A stretch of DNA of 64,000 nt, taken from positions 217,482-281,481 of the forward strand of contig NZ_CANDNZ010000006.1 in the NCBI RefSeq assembly GCF_947387555.1. The letters are read 5' to 3'. Below are positions 26,280 through 35,253 of this stretch, one piece after another (the first letter of the stretch is position 1; the number at the start of each line of letters is the position of its first letter). The stretch is from Thalassomonas sp. RHCl1. Lineage in GTDB: Bacteria; Pseudomonadota; Gammaproteobacteria; Enterobacterales; Alteromonadaceae. The notes under the pieces are model-generated. The model saw only the letters and a program-made list of their open reading frames with translations. It was not told the origin of the DNA and did no database searches. A program made the translations under genes and the position numbers.

Positions 26280-28391
26280 TTATTTGTTACGGATCACCCG
26301 CTGTACATCCACCATAACCTTAATTTTTCGAATAATATCGGCTAAATGTACGCGGTTGTGACAGGTGATCTCCAGATCTATGGTGTATAAGCCGGAGTCT
26401 TTTTCATCGGTATTGAGGGAGTGTACGTTGGACTCACACTTGGCGATGACATTGGTGAGGGCGGCAAGCGCCCCCTGGTGGTTGATTATTTCAATGCGCA
26501 GGCGGGCGATAAAGTCGCGGTCGATATCGCTGTCCCATTTTACCGGGAACAAGCTGCCCTGCTCATGGCCTTTGATATTACGGCAACCCTGCTGGTGCAC
26601 CATCAAGCCCTTACCCGGACTGAGGTAGGCCAGAATACTGTCGCCGGGAATCGGACGGCAGCATTTACCGTAGTTGACCAGCATGCCTTCGGTGCCTTTG
26701 ATCGGCATCTTGGTTTTGCTGGTGGTCGGTTCCAGCTCGCTGTCTTCGGTAAATTCATCGGTTAAACGGCGGGCAATACCGATACTGAGGGCATTACCTA
26801 AGCCTATGTTGATCAGCAGGTTGTCAAAGGTAGCATTGCCGGTTTCTTTAACCACAGAGTCGATTTTTTCCTGGGGGATATCTTCCAGTGCGGTTTTGCC
26901 TAAGGCATGGCTGAGCAGACGTAAGCCGAGTGCCTGGGACTCGGTTTTTTCCTGGGAGCGCAAATAGGTACGGATCTGCAATCTGGCCTTGGCGGTCACC
27001 ACGAAGTTAAGCCAGGTGGCATTGGGACGCGCCGCCGAGGAAGTGATCACTTCTATGGTTTGTCCCGAGTCGATTGGCTGGCTTAACGGATAAGGCTTGC
27101 GGTCGACCTTGGCGCCGACGCAGGAGTTGCCGACATCCGTGTGTACCGCGTAGGCAAAGTCTACCGCGGTGGCGCCCATCGGCAGTTCGATAATACGGCC
27201 GTCCGGGGTAAAGACATAAATTTCTTCCGGGAACAGATCCGATTTAACGTTTTCGATAAATTCAAACGAGCTACCGGCGCTTTGCTGTAACTCCAGCAGG
27301 CTCTGCATCCAGCGGCGGGCTTTCATTTGCGCCGTGGTGCCGCTGTCGTCGCCGTCTTGTTTATATAACCAGTGGGCCGCGACCCCTTTATCCGCCATTT
27401 GATCCATGTCTTTGGTACGGATCTGAATTTCTACCGGAATACCGTGCGGGCCGATCAATGAGGTATGCAGCGATTGGTAGCCGTTGGTTTTGGGAATGGC
27501 AATATAATCTTTAAACCGGGTTTCGATCGGTTTAAACAGGTTGTGTACCGCCCCCAGGGCACGGTAACAGTCGTCAAATTTATTGTCGACTATGACCCTA
27601 AAGGCATAAATATCCATCACCTCGTTAAACATCAGTTCTTTGTTCAACATTTTGCGGTAGATGGAATAAAGGTGTTTTTCACGGCCGACTATGGTCGCCG
27701 GAATTCCGCTTTCTTCTAAACGGGCGGTAATTTCTTCCTGGATATTATTGATGATTTCTTTACGGTTGCCTCGGGCCTGTTTGACTGCTGACTTTAATGC
27801 CCGGCTGCGCATTGGATACAGGGCCTCAAAGCCGAGGATTTCCAATTCGTTCTTAATATCATGGATGCCGAGACGGTTGGCGATGGGAGCGTAAATATCC
27901 AGGGTTTCGCGGGCGATGCGGCGGCGTTTGTCGGGTCTGAGGGACTCCAGGGTGCGCATGTTATGGGTACGGTCGGCGAGTTTGATCAGGATCACCCTGA
28001 TATCCTGCACCATGGCCAGCACCATTTTACGGAAGTTTTCCGCCTGCATTTCTTCTTTATTGTCGAACTTGAGTTTGTCGAGTTTACTGACCCCTTCCAC
28101 CAGCTCGGCGACGGTATGGCCGAACAGCTCCGCCAGTTCGTCTTTGGTGGTGCTGGTATCTTCAATCACGTCATGGAGCAGCGCCGCCATTAAGGTTTCA
28201 TGATCCAGGTGCATTTTTGCCAGGTTAAGGGACACGGCTACCGGGTGGGTAATATAAGGCTCACCGCTTGAGCGCATCTGACCTTCATGGGCATCTCTGG
28301 CCACTATATAAGCTTGTTTTAGCAGCTCTATCTGGTCTTTGGACAGGTAACTGGAAACGTGTTCTTTTAATGGTTCAAAAAGGTACACCAA
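26280..28391 (-). CDS. spoT: Bifunctional (p)ppGpp synthetase/hydrolase SpoT
   Basis: A 703-residue Rel/Spo homologue, equal in length to E. coli SpoT (702). Domain order: HD hydrolase domain ([27 protein letters not shown] intact), synthetase domain ([51 protein letters not shown]), TGS domain ([20 protein letters not shown]), zinc-finger/helical region ([12 protein letters not shown]) and C-terminal ACT domain. It sets (p)ppGpp levels in response to carbon, iron and fatty-acid stress. It heads spoT-ridA-trmH-recG; a strong terminator lies between it and rpoZ, so it likely has its own promoter in 28392-28536. Confidence 0.97.
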   Translation of the reverse strand: MVYLFEPLKEHVSSYLSKDQIELLKQAYIVARDAHEGQMRSSGEPYITHPVAVSLNLAKMHLDHETLMAALLHDVIEDTSTTKDELAELFGHTVAELVEGVSKLDKLKFDNKEEMQAENFRKMVLAMVQDIRVILIKLADRTHNMRTLESLRPDKRRRIARETLDIYAPIANRLGIHDIKNELEILGFEALYPMRSRALKSAVKQARGNRKEIINNIQEEITARLEESGIPATIVGREKHLYSIYRKMLNKELMFNEVMDIYAFRVIVDNKFDDCYRALGAVHNLFKPIETRFKDYIAIPKTNGYQSLHTSLIGPHGIPVEIQIRTKDMDQMADKGVAAHWLYKQDGDDSGTTAQMKARRWMQSLLELQQSAGSSFEFIENVKSDLFPEEIYVFTPDGRIIELPMGATAVDFAYAVHTDVGNSCVGAKVDRKPYPLSQPIDSGQTIEVITSSAARPNATWLNFVVTAKARLQIRTYLRSQEKTESQALGLRLLSHALGKTALEDIPQEKIDSVVKETGNATFDNLLINIGLGNALSIGIARRLTDEFTEDSELEPTTSKTKMPIKGTEGMLVNYGKCCRPIPGDSILAYLSPGKGLMVHQQGCRNIKGHEQGSLFPVKWDSDIDRDFIARLRIEIINHQGALAALTNVIAKCESNVHSLNTDEKDSGLYTIDLEITCHNRVHLADIIRKIKVMVDVQRVIRNK

Positions 28392-28536
28392 AAACTCCCT
28401 TAATGTTTTGCTGCTTAGTGAATATTAATCTAGGGGACAAATCACAGGATACGTGTATTTGCCAATAAAGCCAATGGCTATAAGCCTTTTCTATTGATGA
28501 AATGTTTCGATTTTCAGAAAAAAGCCGTAAAAATAA

Positions 28537-28573
28537 AAAACGCGCAAAACTGATGTCAGTTATTGCGCGTTTT
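28537..28573 (-). terminator. Terminator between rpoZ and spoT
   Basis: Perfect 11-bp stem AAAACGCGCAA/TTGCGCGTTTT (28537-28547 with 28563-28573), extended inside by AACTGA/TCAGTT. It reads as a terminator for rpoZ on the minus strand. Confidence 0.8.
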
Positions 28574-28595
28574 CAGACACTCACCCAGAGAAAAA

Positions 28596-28877
28596 TTACT
28601 CTGCGTTTTGTCCACCAACAATAGCAGCAACGGCAGCAAGTTCGGCCGATTCCTGCTGTACTTGTGCGTGACGCTCAGCGCTGTTCATGACATCTGTGGT
28701 GATTAAACCTTCTTCGATTTCACGTAACGCCAATACTGTTGGTTTGTCATTTTCAAGCTCAACCAAAGGATCTTTTCCGCCGGTTGCAATTTGGCGGGCA
28801 CGACGAGATGCTACCAGCACCAGGTCAAAACGATTACCGATTTTTTCTACGGCATCTTCAACAGTTACGCGAGCCAT
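28596..28877 (-). CDS. rpoZ: RNA polymerase omega subunit
   Basis: A 93-residue protein matching omega along its length: [20 protein letters not shown] at the N-terminus, [20 protein letters not shown], then [13 protein letters not shown]. Omega helps assemble RNA polymerase and carries part of a ppGpp site, so its linkage with spoT makes functional sense. It lies 53 bases downstream of gmk on the same strand. Confidence 0.97.
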   Translation of the reverse strand: MARVTVEDAVEKIGNRFDLVLVASRRARQIATGGKDPLVELENDKPTVLALREIEEGLITTDVMNSAERHAQVQQESAELAAVAAIVGGQNAE

Positions 28878-28930
28878 TAGGTCACTCCAACAATAAAATT
28901 TATAAAATAGTAGCGTAGTTTACTTCATGC

Positions 28931-29560
28931 TTAATCGTTAGCCAATAGATCATTAAACAAATCCTGATGTTTTTCTATCTGTTGGCTACGCTTTAAGCGC
29001 TGGTTGTTAACGATGGTGGTCAGATCAAGCAGTGCCTGGTCGAAATCATCGTTCACGATAATGTAATCAAATTCCTGATAATGGGAGCATTCTGCCTGTG
29101 CCTGGGCCATGCGATCGCGGATCACTTCGTCGCTGTCCTGGCCGCGGCTGCGCAGGCGGTTTTCCAGCTCCTGCTTCGACGGCGGGCTGATGAAGATAGT
29201 GGTCACTTCCGGCTTTTTCATCCGTACCTGCTGGGCGCCCTGCCAGTCGATATCCAGGAAAACATCTATGCCTTGTGCCAGCTGGGCATCGATAGCAGCT
29301 TCCGAGGTGCCGTAATAATTACCGAAAACTTCGGCATATTCGTAAAAGGCTTTTTCGTCGATTTGCTTTTTAAATTCATCCACGCTGACAAAGTGATAAT
29401 GCTCGCCATTGTTTTCACCCGGACGGGGGGCGCGCGTAGTATGGGAAACAGAAACCTGCATAGGTCTTGGTGATGCCTGCTTCAGTAATGCGGTGATCAG
29501 GCTTGATTTACCGGCTCCGCTGGGGGCCGACAAAATGAATAAGTTACCACTGGCTGCCAC
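28931..29560 (-). CDS. gmk: Guanylate kinase
   Basis: A 209-residue guanylate kinase (E. coli 207). The P-loop is [11 protein letters not shown], the GMP-binding block is [20 protein letters not shown] with the conserved tyrosines, and [11 protein letters not shown] and the LID region ([13 protein letters not shown]) follow. It phosphorylates GMP to GDP and is a known target of ppGpp in some bacteria. It is the first gene of gmk-rpoZ; the sequence 29561-29751 upstream carries its promoter back to back with that of the alkaline phosphatase. Confidence 0.97.
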   Translation of the reverse strand: MAASGNLFILSAPSGAGKSSLITALLKQASPRPMQVSVSHTTRAPRPGENNGEHYHFVSVDEFKKQIDEKAFYEYAEVFGNYYGTSEAAIDAQLAQGIDVFLDIDWQGAQQVRMKKPEVTTIFISPPSKQELENRLRSRGQDSDEVIRDRMAQAQAECSHYQEFDYIIVNDDFDQALLDLTTIVNNQRLKRSQQIEKHQDLFNDLLAND

Positions 29561-29751
29561 TGTCGTTCCTTTTAAAAAGCTTATTTCGAAAATTCAGGGG
29601 CGCGCACTATACCTAATTTTACCCCCTTTGCCACGTTTTTTATTTTTACCTCCAGGCCATAAGTTTAGCTATATATCAGTAAGTCTTGGTGAACTATTGT
29701 ACTTTTTTATCTGTAAATTCAGTTGATTAATTTATCATCATCTGGTCAGAG

Positions 29752-29791
29752 TTGTCATAATTCTGTCTTGAAACTGTCTTTCTTTTGTCAT
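29752..29791 (+). promoter_or_regulatory. Tandem Pho boxes (four PhoB half-sites)
   Basis: Four heptamers spaced exactly 11 bases apart: TTGTCAT (29752), CTGTCTT (29763), CTGTCTT (29774), TTGTCAT (29785), each separated by four bases (AATT, GAAA, TCTT). The known PhoB site is two CTGTCAT-like repeats with a 4-base spacer, so this is two adjacent boxes. A -10-like TAGTTT (29802-29807) lies 10 bases downstream, the usual PhoB-promoter geometry. Target: the alkaline phosphatase gene at 29846. Confidence 0.85.
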
Positions 29792-29845
29792 CTTTTACCA
29801 CTAGTTTAGCGGCAACTATTTTATCGCACCGTTTATAAGGGTTGA

Positions 29846-31546
29846 ATGATGTTCAAGAAAACTATGCTGGCCATGGTGGTCTCCGGGGTATTTTTAACGG
29901 GTTGTAATGACGATGACACGCATGAAGTGGTCAAAACAGTGGAAGTTGTTAAAGAAGTTGAAGTACCCAGGGAAGCCTCAGAGGAAGTCACGACAGTTAA
30001 AAATGTGATTTTGATGATAGGTGACGGCATGGGACCGCAACAGGTTGGCCTGCTGGAAGAATATGCCCGCCGCGCCCCCAACTCTACCTACAATGAGTCG
30101 GGCAATGAAACCGCATTGACCAAGCTAGGTCAGGCGGGTCAGCTCGGCTTGTCGTTAAATGCTCCCTTTGGTGCCAACGGCAGCTTAGTGGTGGACTCCG
30201 CCTGTTCAGCTACCCAGTTGGCCACAGGCATTGCCGCCGGTTCGGAAATGATAGGTTTGGACAGCGAAGGTAATGTTGTTAAAACCATTTTAGAGAAAGC
30301 CAAGGCCCAGGGGAAAGCCACCGGGTTGGTTTCCGATACCCGTATTACTCATGCCACGCCGGCATCTTTTGCCGCCCACCAGCCGCATCGTTCGCTGGAA
30401 GCTGAAATCGCCGAAGAGCTGATTTCCTCTGGCAGTGTTGATTTGATGTTATCTGGTGGCGCCCGGGTGTTCCTGCCGTCGGATATTCAAACCGATGAAG
30501 AAGATCGTCAGTTGATGGCGGATTTAGGCGCACCGGAAAGTGTCTACAAAAAGTCGAAACGTAGCGATGACCGTAACTTGCTGCTGGAAGCAAAAAATGA
30601 ATACGGATATAACCTGGCTTTTGACCGCGATCAGCTGAGCAGCACAGCCAGCGACGAAGGCACGAAAATATTAGGTTTGTTTGCCAATTCAGGTATGGCG
30701 GACGGCATTGCCTACAGCGAATGTAAAAAAGATGACAGCTGTACCCAGCCTTCATTAAGGGAAATGACGTTAAAAGCCTTGGATATCTTGTCTAAAGATC
30801 CCGATGGCTTTTTCCTGATGATCGAAGGGGGCCAAATCGACTGGGCCGGTCACCTTAACGATGCCGGTTGGATGTTACACGAATTGTTGAAGTTTGATGA
30901 AGCTGTAGCCGCGGTATATGAATGGGTCAAAGACAGGAATGATACTCTGGTGGTGGTAACCGCCGACCATGAAACCGGCAGTTTCGGTTTCAGCTATTCC
31001 CGTAACGATTTACCCGAAGCACAGATCCTTGACGGTGACGGCATGAATGGTCGTGAATATAAGCCTAACTTTAACTTTGGCGCATTATCGAAACTGGATA
31101 TGCTTTATGCCCAAACAGGTACCTTCTATGACATGATGGATATTGTTAGTGCCGACTGGGATTTCACCAATACCACCGGTGAGCAATGGGCGAATGCCAT
31201 TAATACCCATAGTGAATTTAAAGTGACCGCCGAAGAAGCCGAGTTTATTGGTGAGCGCGAGGTAAATGAATACCTGGTGCATGATCACAGCTACTTAAGC
31301 GCCGAAGAGTTCCCGAAAGTGAATGACTTTAAAGAATTCTATGTTTATGGCGATGAAATTCATGGTGATTTAATCGGCCGCGCCCTGGCGAAAGAGCAAA
31401 ACATTGTCTGGGGAACAGGTACCCATACCGCAGCGCCTGTGCCGGTATATGTGTTTGGCCCGGAGGCTATTACCAAGCAATTTTCCACCATGCAGCATCA
31501 TGTGGATATTGCCAATAAGATGATGGCGGCGCTGATTCAGGAGTAA
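29846..31546 (+). CDS. Lipoprotein alkaline phosphatase (PhoA family)
   Basis: A 566-residue phosphatase. The N-terminus is a lipoprotein signal (VSGVFLTGC, Cys20), so it should be lipid-anchored in the cell envelope. Alkaline phosphatase motifs: NVILMIGDGMG (metal Asp), nucleophile Ser in VVDSACSATQLATG (near 115), DTRITHATPASFAAH, MIEGGQIDWAGH, TADHETGSF and the final zinc His in GTGTHTAAPVPVY. It releases phosphate from organic esters outside the cytoplasm. Two ATGs, 29846 and 29849, are equally possible starts. Four phased PhoB half-sites upstream predict induction under phosphate starvation. A terminator follows. Confidence 0.93.
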   Translation: MMFKKTMLAMVVSGVFLTGCNDDDTHEVVKTVEVVKEVEVPREASEEVTTVKNVILMIGDGMGPQQVGLLEEYARRAPNSTYNESGNETALTKLGQAGQLGLSLNAPFGANGSLVVDSACSATQLATGIAAGSEMIGLDSEGNVVKTILEKAKAQGKATGLVSDTRITHATPASFAAHQPHRSLEAEIAEELISSGSVDLMLSGGARVFLPSDIQTDEEDRQLMADLGAPESVYKKSKRSDDRNLLLEAKNEYGYNLAFDRDQLSSTASDEGTKILGLFANSGMADGIAYSECKKDDSCTQPSLREMTLKALDILSKDPDGFFLMIEGGQIDWAGHLNDAGWMLHELLKFDEAVAAVYEWVKDRNDTLVVVTADHETGSFGFSYSRNDLPEAQILDGDGMNGREYKPNFNFGALSKLDMLYAQTGTFYDMMDIVSADWDFTNTTGEQWANAINTHSEFKVTAEEAEFIGEREVNEYLVHDHSYLSAEEFPKVNDFKEFYVYGDEIHGDLIGRALAKEQNIVWGTGTHTAAPVPVYVFGPEAITKQFSTMQHHVDIANKMMAALIQE

Positions 31547-31580
31547 GGCTACCTTTATAGGTAGTAATCAGAGTCGATTA

Positions 31581-31616
31581 AAAAGCCGAAATGAAATAAT
31601 TTATTTCGGTTTTTTC
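31581..31616 (+). terminator. Terminator after the alkaline phosphatase
   Basis: Stem AACCGAAAT-type: plus strand CCGAAAT (31586-31592) pairs with ATTTCGG (31603-31609), followed by TTTTTT. Confidence 0.75.
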
Positions 31617-31687
31617 TACTGTAATGGCATGTAATGTTTAAGTCGTTGTTTTATTTAGTCGAAGAGAGGTAATATATACCCGCTTAT

Positions 31688-31710
31688 CCATATTCGCGAT
31701 GCAAATATGG
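31688..31710. promoter_or_regulatory. Inverted repeat upstream of the first eight-cysteine gene
   Basis: CCATATT (31688-31694) pairs with AATATGG (31704-31710), flanked by CCCGC and CGGG. It sits about 50 bases before the start codon and could be an operator or a leader hairpin. Confidence 0.35.
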
Positions 31711-31758
31711 CGGGCTATGGAAAGCGATTAGATATATTTATAAGGAAGTATCATTTCA

Positions 31759-32904
31759 ATGAAGAAAATTCTCTTGCCGGTTGTCGGCTTATTATCCTCG
31801 GCCATGTGGGCCTCTCCCTCTTCTGCTGCAGATGACGTTTATTATGAAACCCGTATTTGCGGTGACTGCAGTTATAGCCAGGCCTTGGCCATAGCAAAAA
31901 CACTGGAGCCACAAAAAAACTGTTTCCTTGACGGCAATGGCGGTCCTGAGCAGCAAAGTTGTTATTCTATCACCAATAAAGTCTTGGTGGTGAACTCGGT
32001 TACCCGGGCTATGTATGGTTTTTATAACGGCCATGACAACCAGGGTATGTCGGATATGGATTTAGTCAATTTTGTTCGGGATATCGGCACCATACCTGAA
32101 CAAGCCCGTTATTTAGCAAACGGTATTTTAGATACATATGAAGCCTTGCACCAGGTGGCTGCTGAACTTACTGAAGAAATTAACGCTGTCCCCGGAAACT
32201 ATAGCAATTCATTTAAGCCAGCTAAAAACCGTCTAGGGATCTTGGCGGATAGTAATACCAATCAATGTGCTGACAGCAAAGAAGCAAAAGCAGTGGAAGC
32301 TGCATTTTCCCTTTCTACTAGATCTAATCTAAGGATGCGAGCTCAACAGAAACTGGCTAATAACCCAAATTTAGCAACGCATTTTAAATCCAGCGACGTA
32401 ACTGGGATAAATTTTGGTTTTGGTGGTGGAGGACTTACTCTTGGTGGCTCCTGGATTATTCAACCCAAAAGTCAGTATATTTATAACCGATTTGAAACTG
32501 ATGTTCCAAACGGTGGTTCACAAAGTGAATTTACCCAAGTAGTGTACACGTTAAGTTTGGACAAACATGGGTTAGATATAGAACTAAACGAAGTGCAGAC
32601 ATTTTTTGCTGGCATTAATATCAAAGATATGAAAAACGTCCCCGCTAAAGCTTCTGAAATATCATTCTGTTTAGGGGAAGCCTTAGATAAAGCTTTTAAG
32701 AAAACAGTCTCTCCTTCGAGCAGTGGCTCCGGAGGCGGCTCTGGTTCAGGATCAACAGGCGGTGGCCTTAATCCCAGGTTCGGTAATATTCCCGTAACTA
32801 GCGGCAGTGGTAGTTTCGGTGGCGGCGGAGGTGGCGGCACCTGTGATCATCATTATTACCATAAGGGGCAATTGATTGCGACCATTGCGGGTCCTTGCCC
32901 ATAA
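31759..32904 (+). CDS. Exported eight-cysteine protein of unknown family, copy 1
   Basis: I do not recognise the family. The 381-residue product has a signal peptide (MKKILLPVVGLLSS... cut near SSAA) and begins its mature part with DDVYYETRICGDCSYSQ. The mature protein has exactly eight cysteines: CGDC (34, 37), KNC, QSC, NQC, SFC, TC and PC. All eight recur in the neighbouring copy, pointing to four disulfides in an exported protein. Near the C-terminus is a Ser/Gly-rich linker (about 318-365, with six Gly in a row) before a short tail, CDHHYYHKGQLIATIAGPC. A good ribosome site (AAGGAAG, 31742-31748) precedes it. No enzyme motif is visible. Confidence 0.75.
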   Translation: MKKILLPVVGLLSSAMWASPSSAADDVYYETRICGDCSYSQALAIAKTLEPQKNCFLDGNGGPEQQSCYSITNKVLVVNSVTRAMYGFYNGHDNQGMSDMDLVNFVRDIGTIPEQARYLANGILDTYEALHQVAAELTEEINAVPGNYSNSFKPAKNRLGILADSNTNQCADSKEAKAVEAAFSLSTRSNLRMRAQQKLANNPNLATHFKSSDVTGINFGFGGGGLTLGGSWIIQPKSQYIYNRFETDVPNGGSQSEFTQVVYTLSLDKHGLDIELNEVQTFFAGINIKDMKNVPAKASEISFCLGEALDKAFKKTVSPSSSGSGGGSGSGSTGGGLNPRFGNIPVTSGSGSFGGGGGGGTCDHHYYHKGQLIATIAGPCP

Positions 32905-33067
32905 AGCTGTATAAGGTTGGTTATTATTAGCTGACTTAGCAAAGGAAATCGCCGTCCTTGTTCTTTTTCATTTGAGCTGGAAGAGTGCACGGGCCGGCGG
33001 TTTTTTGCTTTCATAAGATCTTTGAACCCCTCCAATTAATTGAACAATATTAGGCATAATGCAATTT

Positions 33068-34162
33068 ATGAAGTGCAGAAATATTATCTTGCCGTTTGTC
33101 GGCTTATTATCTTCGGCCATATGGGCCACTCCCTCTTTTGCTGCCGATGACATCTATTATGAAACCCGTATCTGCGGTGACTGCAATTATAGCCAGGCGT
33201 TGGAAATAGCAAAAACGCTGGAGCCGCAAAAGAACTGTTCTCACGACGACAATGGCCTGCCAAGTTGTTATTCAACTAGCAATAAAATCTTGGTGGTGAA
33301 CTCTGTTACCCGGGCTATGTATGCCTTTGAGAACGGTCATGACAATCAGGGGTTGTCGGATAGTGATTTAGTCAATTATGTCCAGGATATCCGCGCTATA
33401 CCCGAAGCAATTAAAGCGTTGGCAAATGGGGTGTTAAATAGCTATGAAGCCATACACCAGGTGGCAAATGAACTTACGGCTGAAATCAATGCCGTGCCGC
33501 AAAGCTATAGTCATTTGTTGCAATCAAGGCAAGGCAGAGCTTTGGCTGACGGCAGCAGCAGTGACTGTGAAAATAGCCGGGTGGCAAAAGCGGTTGATAC
33601 CGCCTTCTCTTTGAAAAGCCGAAGCAATGTCCAATATCGAGCACAGCAGAAATTTGCCAATCATCCCGCTGTAAAAAGCGGGATTACTAGTCGGACACTA
33701 AACTGGAGGGATTTTGACGCCGGTATTGGCACAATCGCTATCGGTGGTAGTTGGCTGGTGGAGCCAAAACGTCTGTTTATCTATGACAAGTTTGAAAGCG
33801 ATGTGCCAATTGATGATTCGTTTAGTAATCGCAATCAAGTGGTTTACCGGTTAAGCATGTCCAATAGCGCGTTGGTTTTAGATTTATCTGAAGGGCTAAC
33901 CTATTTTGCCGGATATAATCTTTCACAGCTGAAGAAAAGTGTAGCGGATGCGGCAAAGGTCTCGGTTTGTTTAGGGAAGACCTTTGATAAAACTTTTCCT
34001 AAAATGCTAATCCCTTCAGGCACTGCCCCCGGGGAGCCTCAGCCAAGGTTTGGCAATATACCCATTGCCAGCAGGGACCGCGGAGCTGATGGCCAAAGCT
34101 GTGATCATCGTTATTATCGTATGGGATCGCTGTTTGCCACGATCGCAGGCTCTTGCGAATAA
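33068..34162 (+). CDS. Exported eight-cysteine protein of unknown family, copy 2
   Basis: A 364-residue paralogue of the gene before it. The start is set at ATG 33068 because the stretch from AGG to ATG then aligns base for base in length with copy 1; an in-frame ATG at 33059 is less likely. The signal peptide ends near FAA, and the mature start DDIYYETRICGDCNYSQ is nearly identical to copy 1. The eight cysteines are conserved, as are VVNSVTRAMY, NGHDNQG, AIHQVANELT and the tail CDHRYYRMGSLFATIAGSC. The glycine-rich linker of copy 1 is replaced by a short Pro/Gly segment. The 154 bases between copies hold no other gene; CGCCG (32949-32953) and CGGCG (32996-33000) may pair before a T run. Function unknown. 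Confidence 0.75.
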   Translation: MKCRNIILPFVGLLSSAIWATPSFAADDIYYETRICGDCNYSQALEIAKTLEPQKNCSHDDNGLPSCYSTSNKILVVNSVTRAMYAFENGHDNQGLSDSDLVNYVQDIRAIPEAIKALANGVLNSYEAIHQVANELTAEINAVPQSYSHLLQSRQGRALADGSSSDCENSRVAKAVDTAFSLKSRSNVQYRAQQKFANHPAVKSGITSRTLNWRDFDAGIGTIAIGGSWLVEPKRLFIYDKFESDVPIDDSFSNRNQVVYRLSMSNSALVLDLSEGLTYFAGYNLSQLKKSVADAAKVSVCLGKTFDKTFPKMLIPSGTAPGEPQPRFGNIPIASRDRGADGQSCDHRYYRMGSLFATIAGSCE

Positions 34163-34187
34163 AGGGATAATGCTTAACTTGCTGATA

Positions 34188-34221
34188 AAGCCACCGCACC
34201 TGCAAACTGGCGCAGTGGCTT
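34188..34221. terminator. Hairpin between copy 2 and the SymE-like gene
   Basis: AAGCCAC (34188-34194) pairs with GTGGCTT (34215-34221), with an inner TGC/GCA pair. Possible terminator for either converging gene; the T content behind it is modest. Confidence 0.4.
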
Positions 34222-34247
34222 AATCCTTTATTTATCGATTGACGGGG

Positions 34248-34511
34248 TTACGCCTCCTGCTCGCGGGTGAGCACAATTTCATCCGGCTTTATAACAACAC
34301 GGACTTTTTGTCCGATAGAAAAACCGGCCCGGTGCAGCCATTTTCCCCTGAGTACAAGACAAGGTTCAAGGTTGACCGGTACATAGTTAATGCCGATGCC
34401 GCGGGTTTTCGTTGCCGACTCGCAGGTGGTTTCCAGCACGGTAAGCTGGCGGTAGCTGGGATATTTTACTTTTGCCGAGCTGAGCTCTGGCGTATGATGA
34501 TATTCAGCCAT
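34248..34511 (-). CDS. SymE-like toxin protein
   Basis: An 87-residue protein matching the SymE fold (AbrB-like, toxin of the SOS-induced type I system SymE-SymR): RQLTVLETTC, then NLEPCLVLRGKWLHRAGFSIG and the end KVRVVIKPDEIVLTRE. E. coli SymE associates with ribosomes or nucleoid and slows growth; SymR is an antisense RNA over its 5' end. A ribosome site (GGAG) precedes the ATG at 34511. No neighbouring antitoxin protein is present; a plus-strand antisense RNA over 34480-34560 would be expected but cannot be confirmed by eye. No LexA box was found upstream. Confidence 0.75.
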   Translation of the reverse strand: MAEYHHTPELSSAKVKYPSYRQLTVLETTCESATKTRGIGINYVPVNLEPCLVLRGKWLHRAGFSIGQKVRVVIKPDEIVLTREQEA

Positions 34512-34761
34512 GACGGACTCCAGTTTAGTTCGTTTTGGTTAGCTGTCTCCGTGTGTTTGGTGCACTCGGGGATAGCGCTTGGTTTTACTGCCTCCTTGGA
34601 TGATAAACATCCCCTTAATTCATAGCCTATAAAGCTGGATAAATCAACAATACTGGATAGGTAATCAGGCTATATTGCTACTTGGTATTTAAAGTGCAAT
34701 AGCATGTTGAATTAGCTCTGCTTTTTTGCCGCTGTATTGAGCTTTTTGAAAAATTTGCAGT

Positions 34762-34779
34762 GATAATAGCGGTATTATC
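34762..34779. promoter_or_regulatory. Small palindrome upstream of the zinc-ribbon gene
   Basis: Perfect 7-bp inverted repeat GATAATA/TATTATC with a GCGG centre, 44 bases before the GTG of the broken zinc-ribbon gene. It could be a metal-regulator-type operator; this is only a suggestion from shape. Confidence 0.3.
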
Positions 34780-34823
34780 GGCGCATTTTTAAAACGTATT
34801 TTTACCGGGAAAAAACCTAGACA

Positions 34824-34988
34824 GTGAAGTTTATATGTAACCAATGTCAGAGAACGATTTTTAACCGCAGGTTAGAGCATTGTGAGTTTTGTAATGCTCA
34901 AATTCCCGAGCAGCTCAGGTTAACGGTACAGGAGTAAGAAGCGCTGGAAGACGAATATCAGGAGTCCAGGCGTTATATAGGGTTTTAA
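34824..34988 (+). pseudogene. Small zinc-ribbon protein interrupted by an in-frame stop
   Basis: From GTG 34824 the frame reads VKFICNQCQRTIFNRRLEHC, then EFCNAQIPEQLRLTVQE, and stops at TAA 34935-34937. It continues in the same frame, EALEDEYQESRRYIGF, to TAA 34986-34988. Two CxxC pairs (CNQC, CEFC) define a zinc ribbon. The 16 residues after the first stop are charged and helical and read like the natural C-terminus, so a single base change probably created the stop. The zinc-binding part (37 residues) could still be made. An in-frame TAG immediately upstream (34818-34820) fixes the start. The rest of the gap, 34512-34761, holds the SymE-like promoter region and nothing else I can name. Confidence 0.6.
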
Positions 34989-35253
34989 TTTACTATGCGG
35001 ATATTGATCTGTCTGGCATAGCTGTATTTTTCAATGTATTCAGTGTTTAAACAGGCTCAAGCTTTCTTATTATCTGGGTATGTGGGGTTAACAATATTTA
35101 TTGAAAATAGGTATAATACCGGCCACAAGTTTTTCATCATACCTGTTTGTTCGTGAGTTTCTCCGCTTTAGGAGACCTAGCTTTAATCACTTCAAAAACT
35201 CTCTCTCAATTTTAGGTGTAAAGCATTTTAAATTAACTATAAGGATACTTTTG

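Noticed and set aside
32481-32840. Proline-rich minus-strand frame across the eight-cysteine gene
   Set aside because: It is the reverse complement of the glycine-rich linker; no start signal.
34935-34937. Recoding (selenocysteine or pyrrolysine) at the internal stop of the zinc-ribbon gene
   Set aside because: The stop is TAA, not TGA or TAG, so known recoding does not apply.
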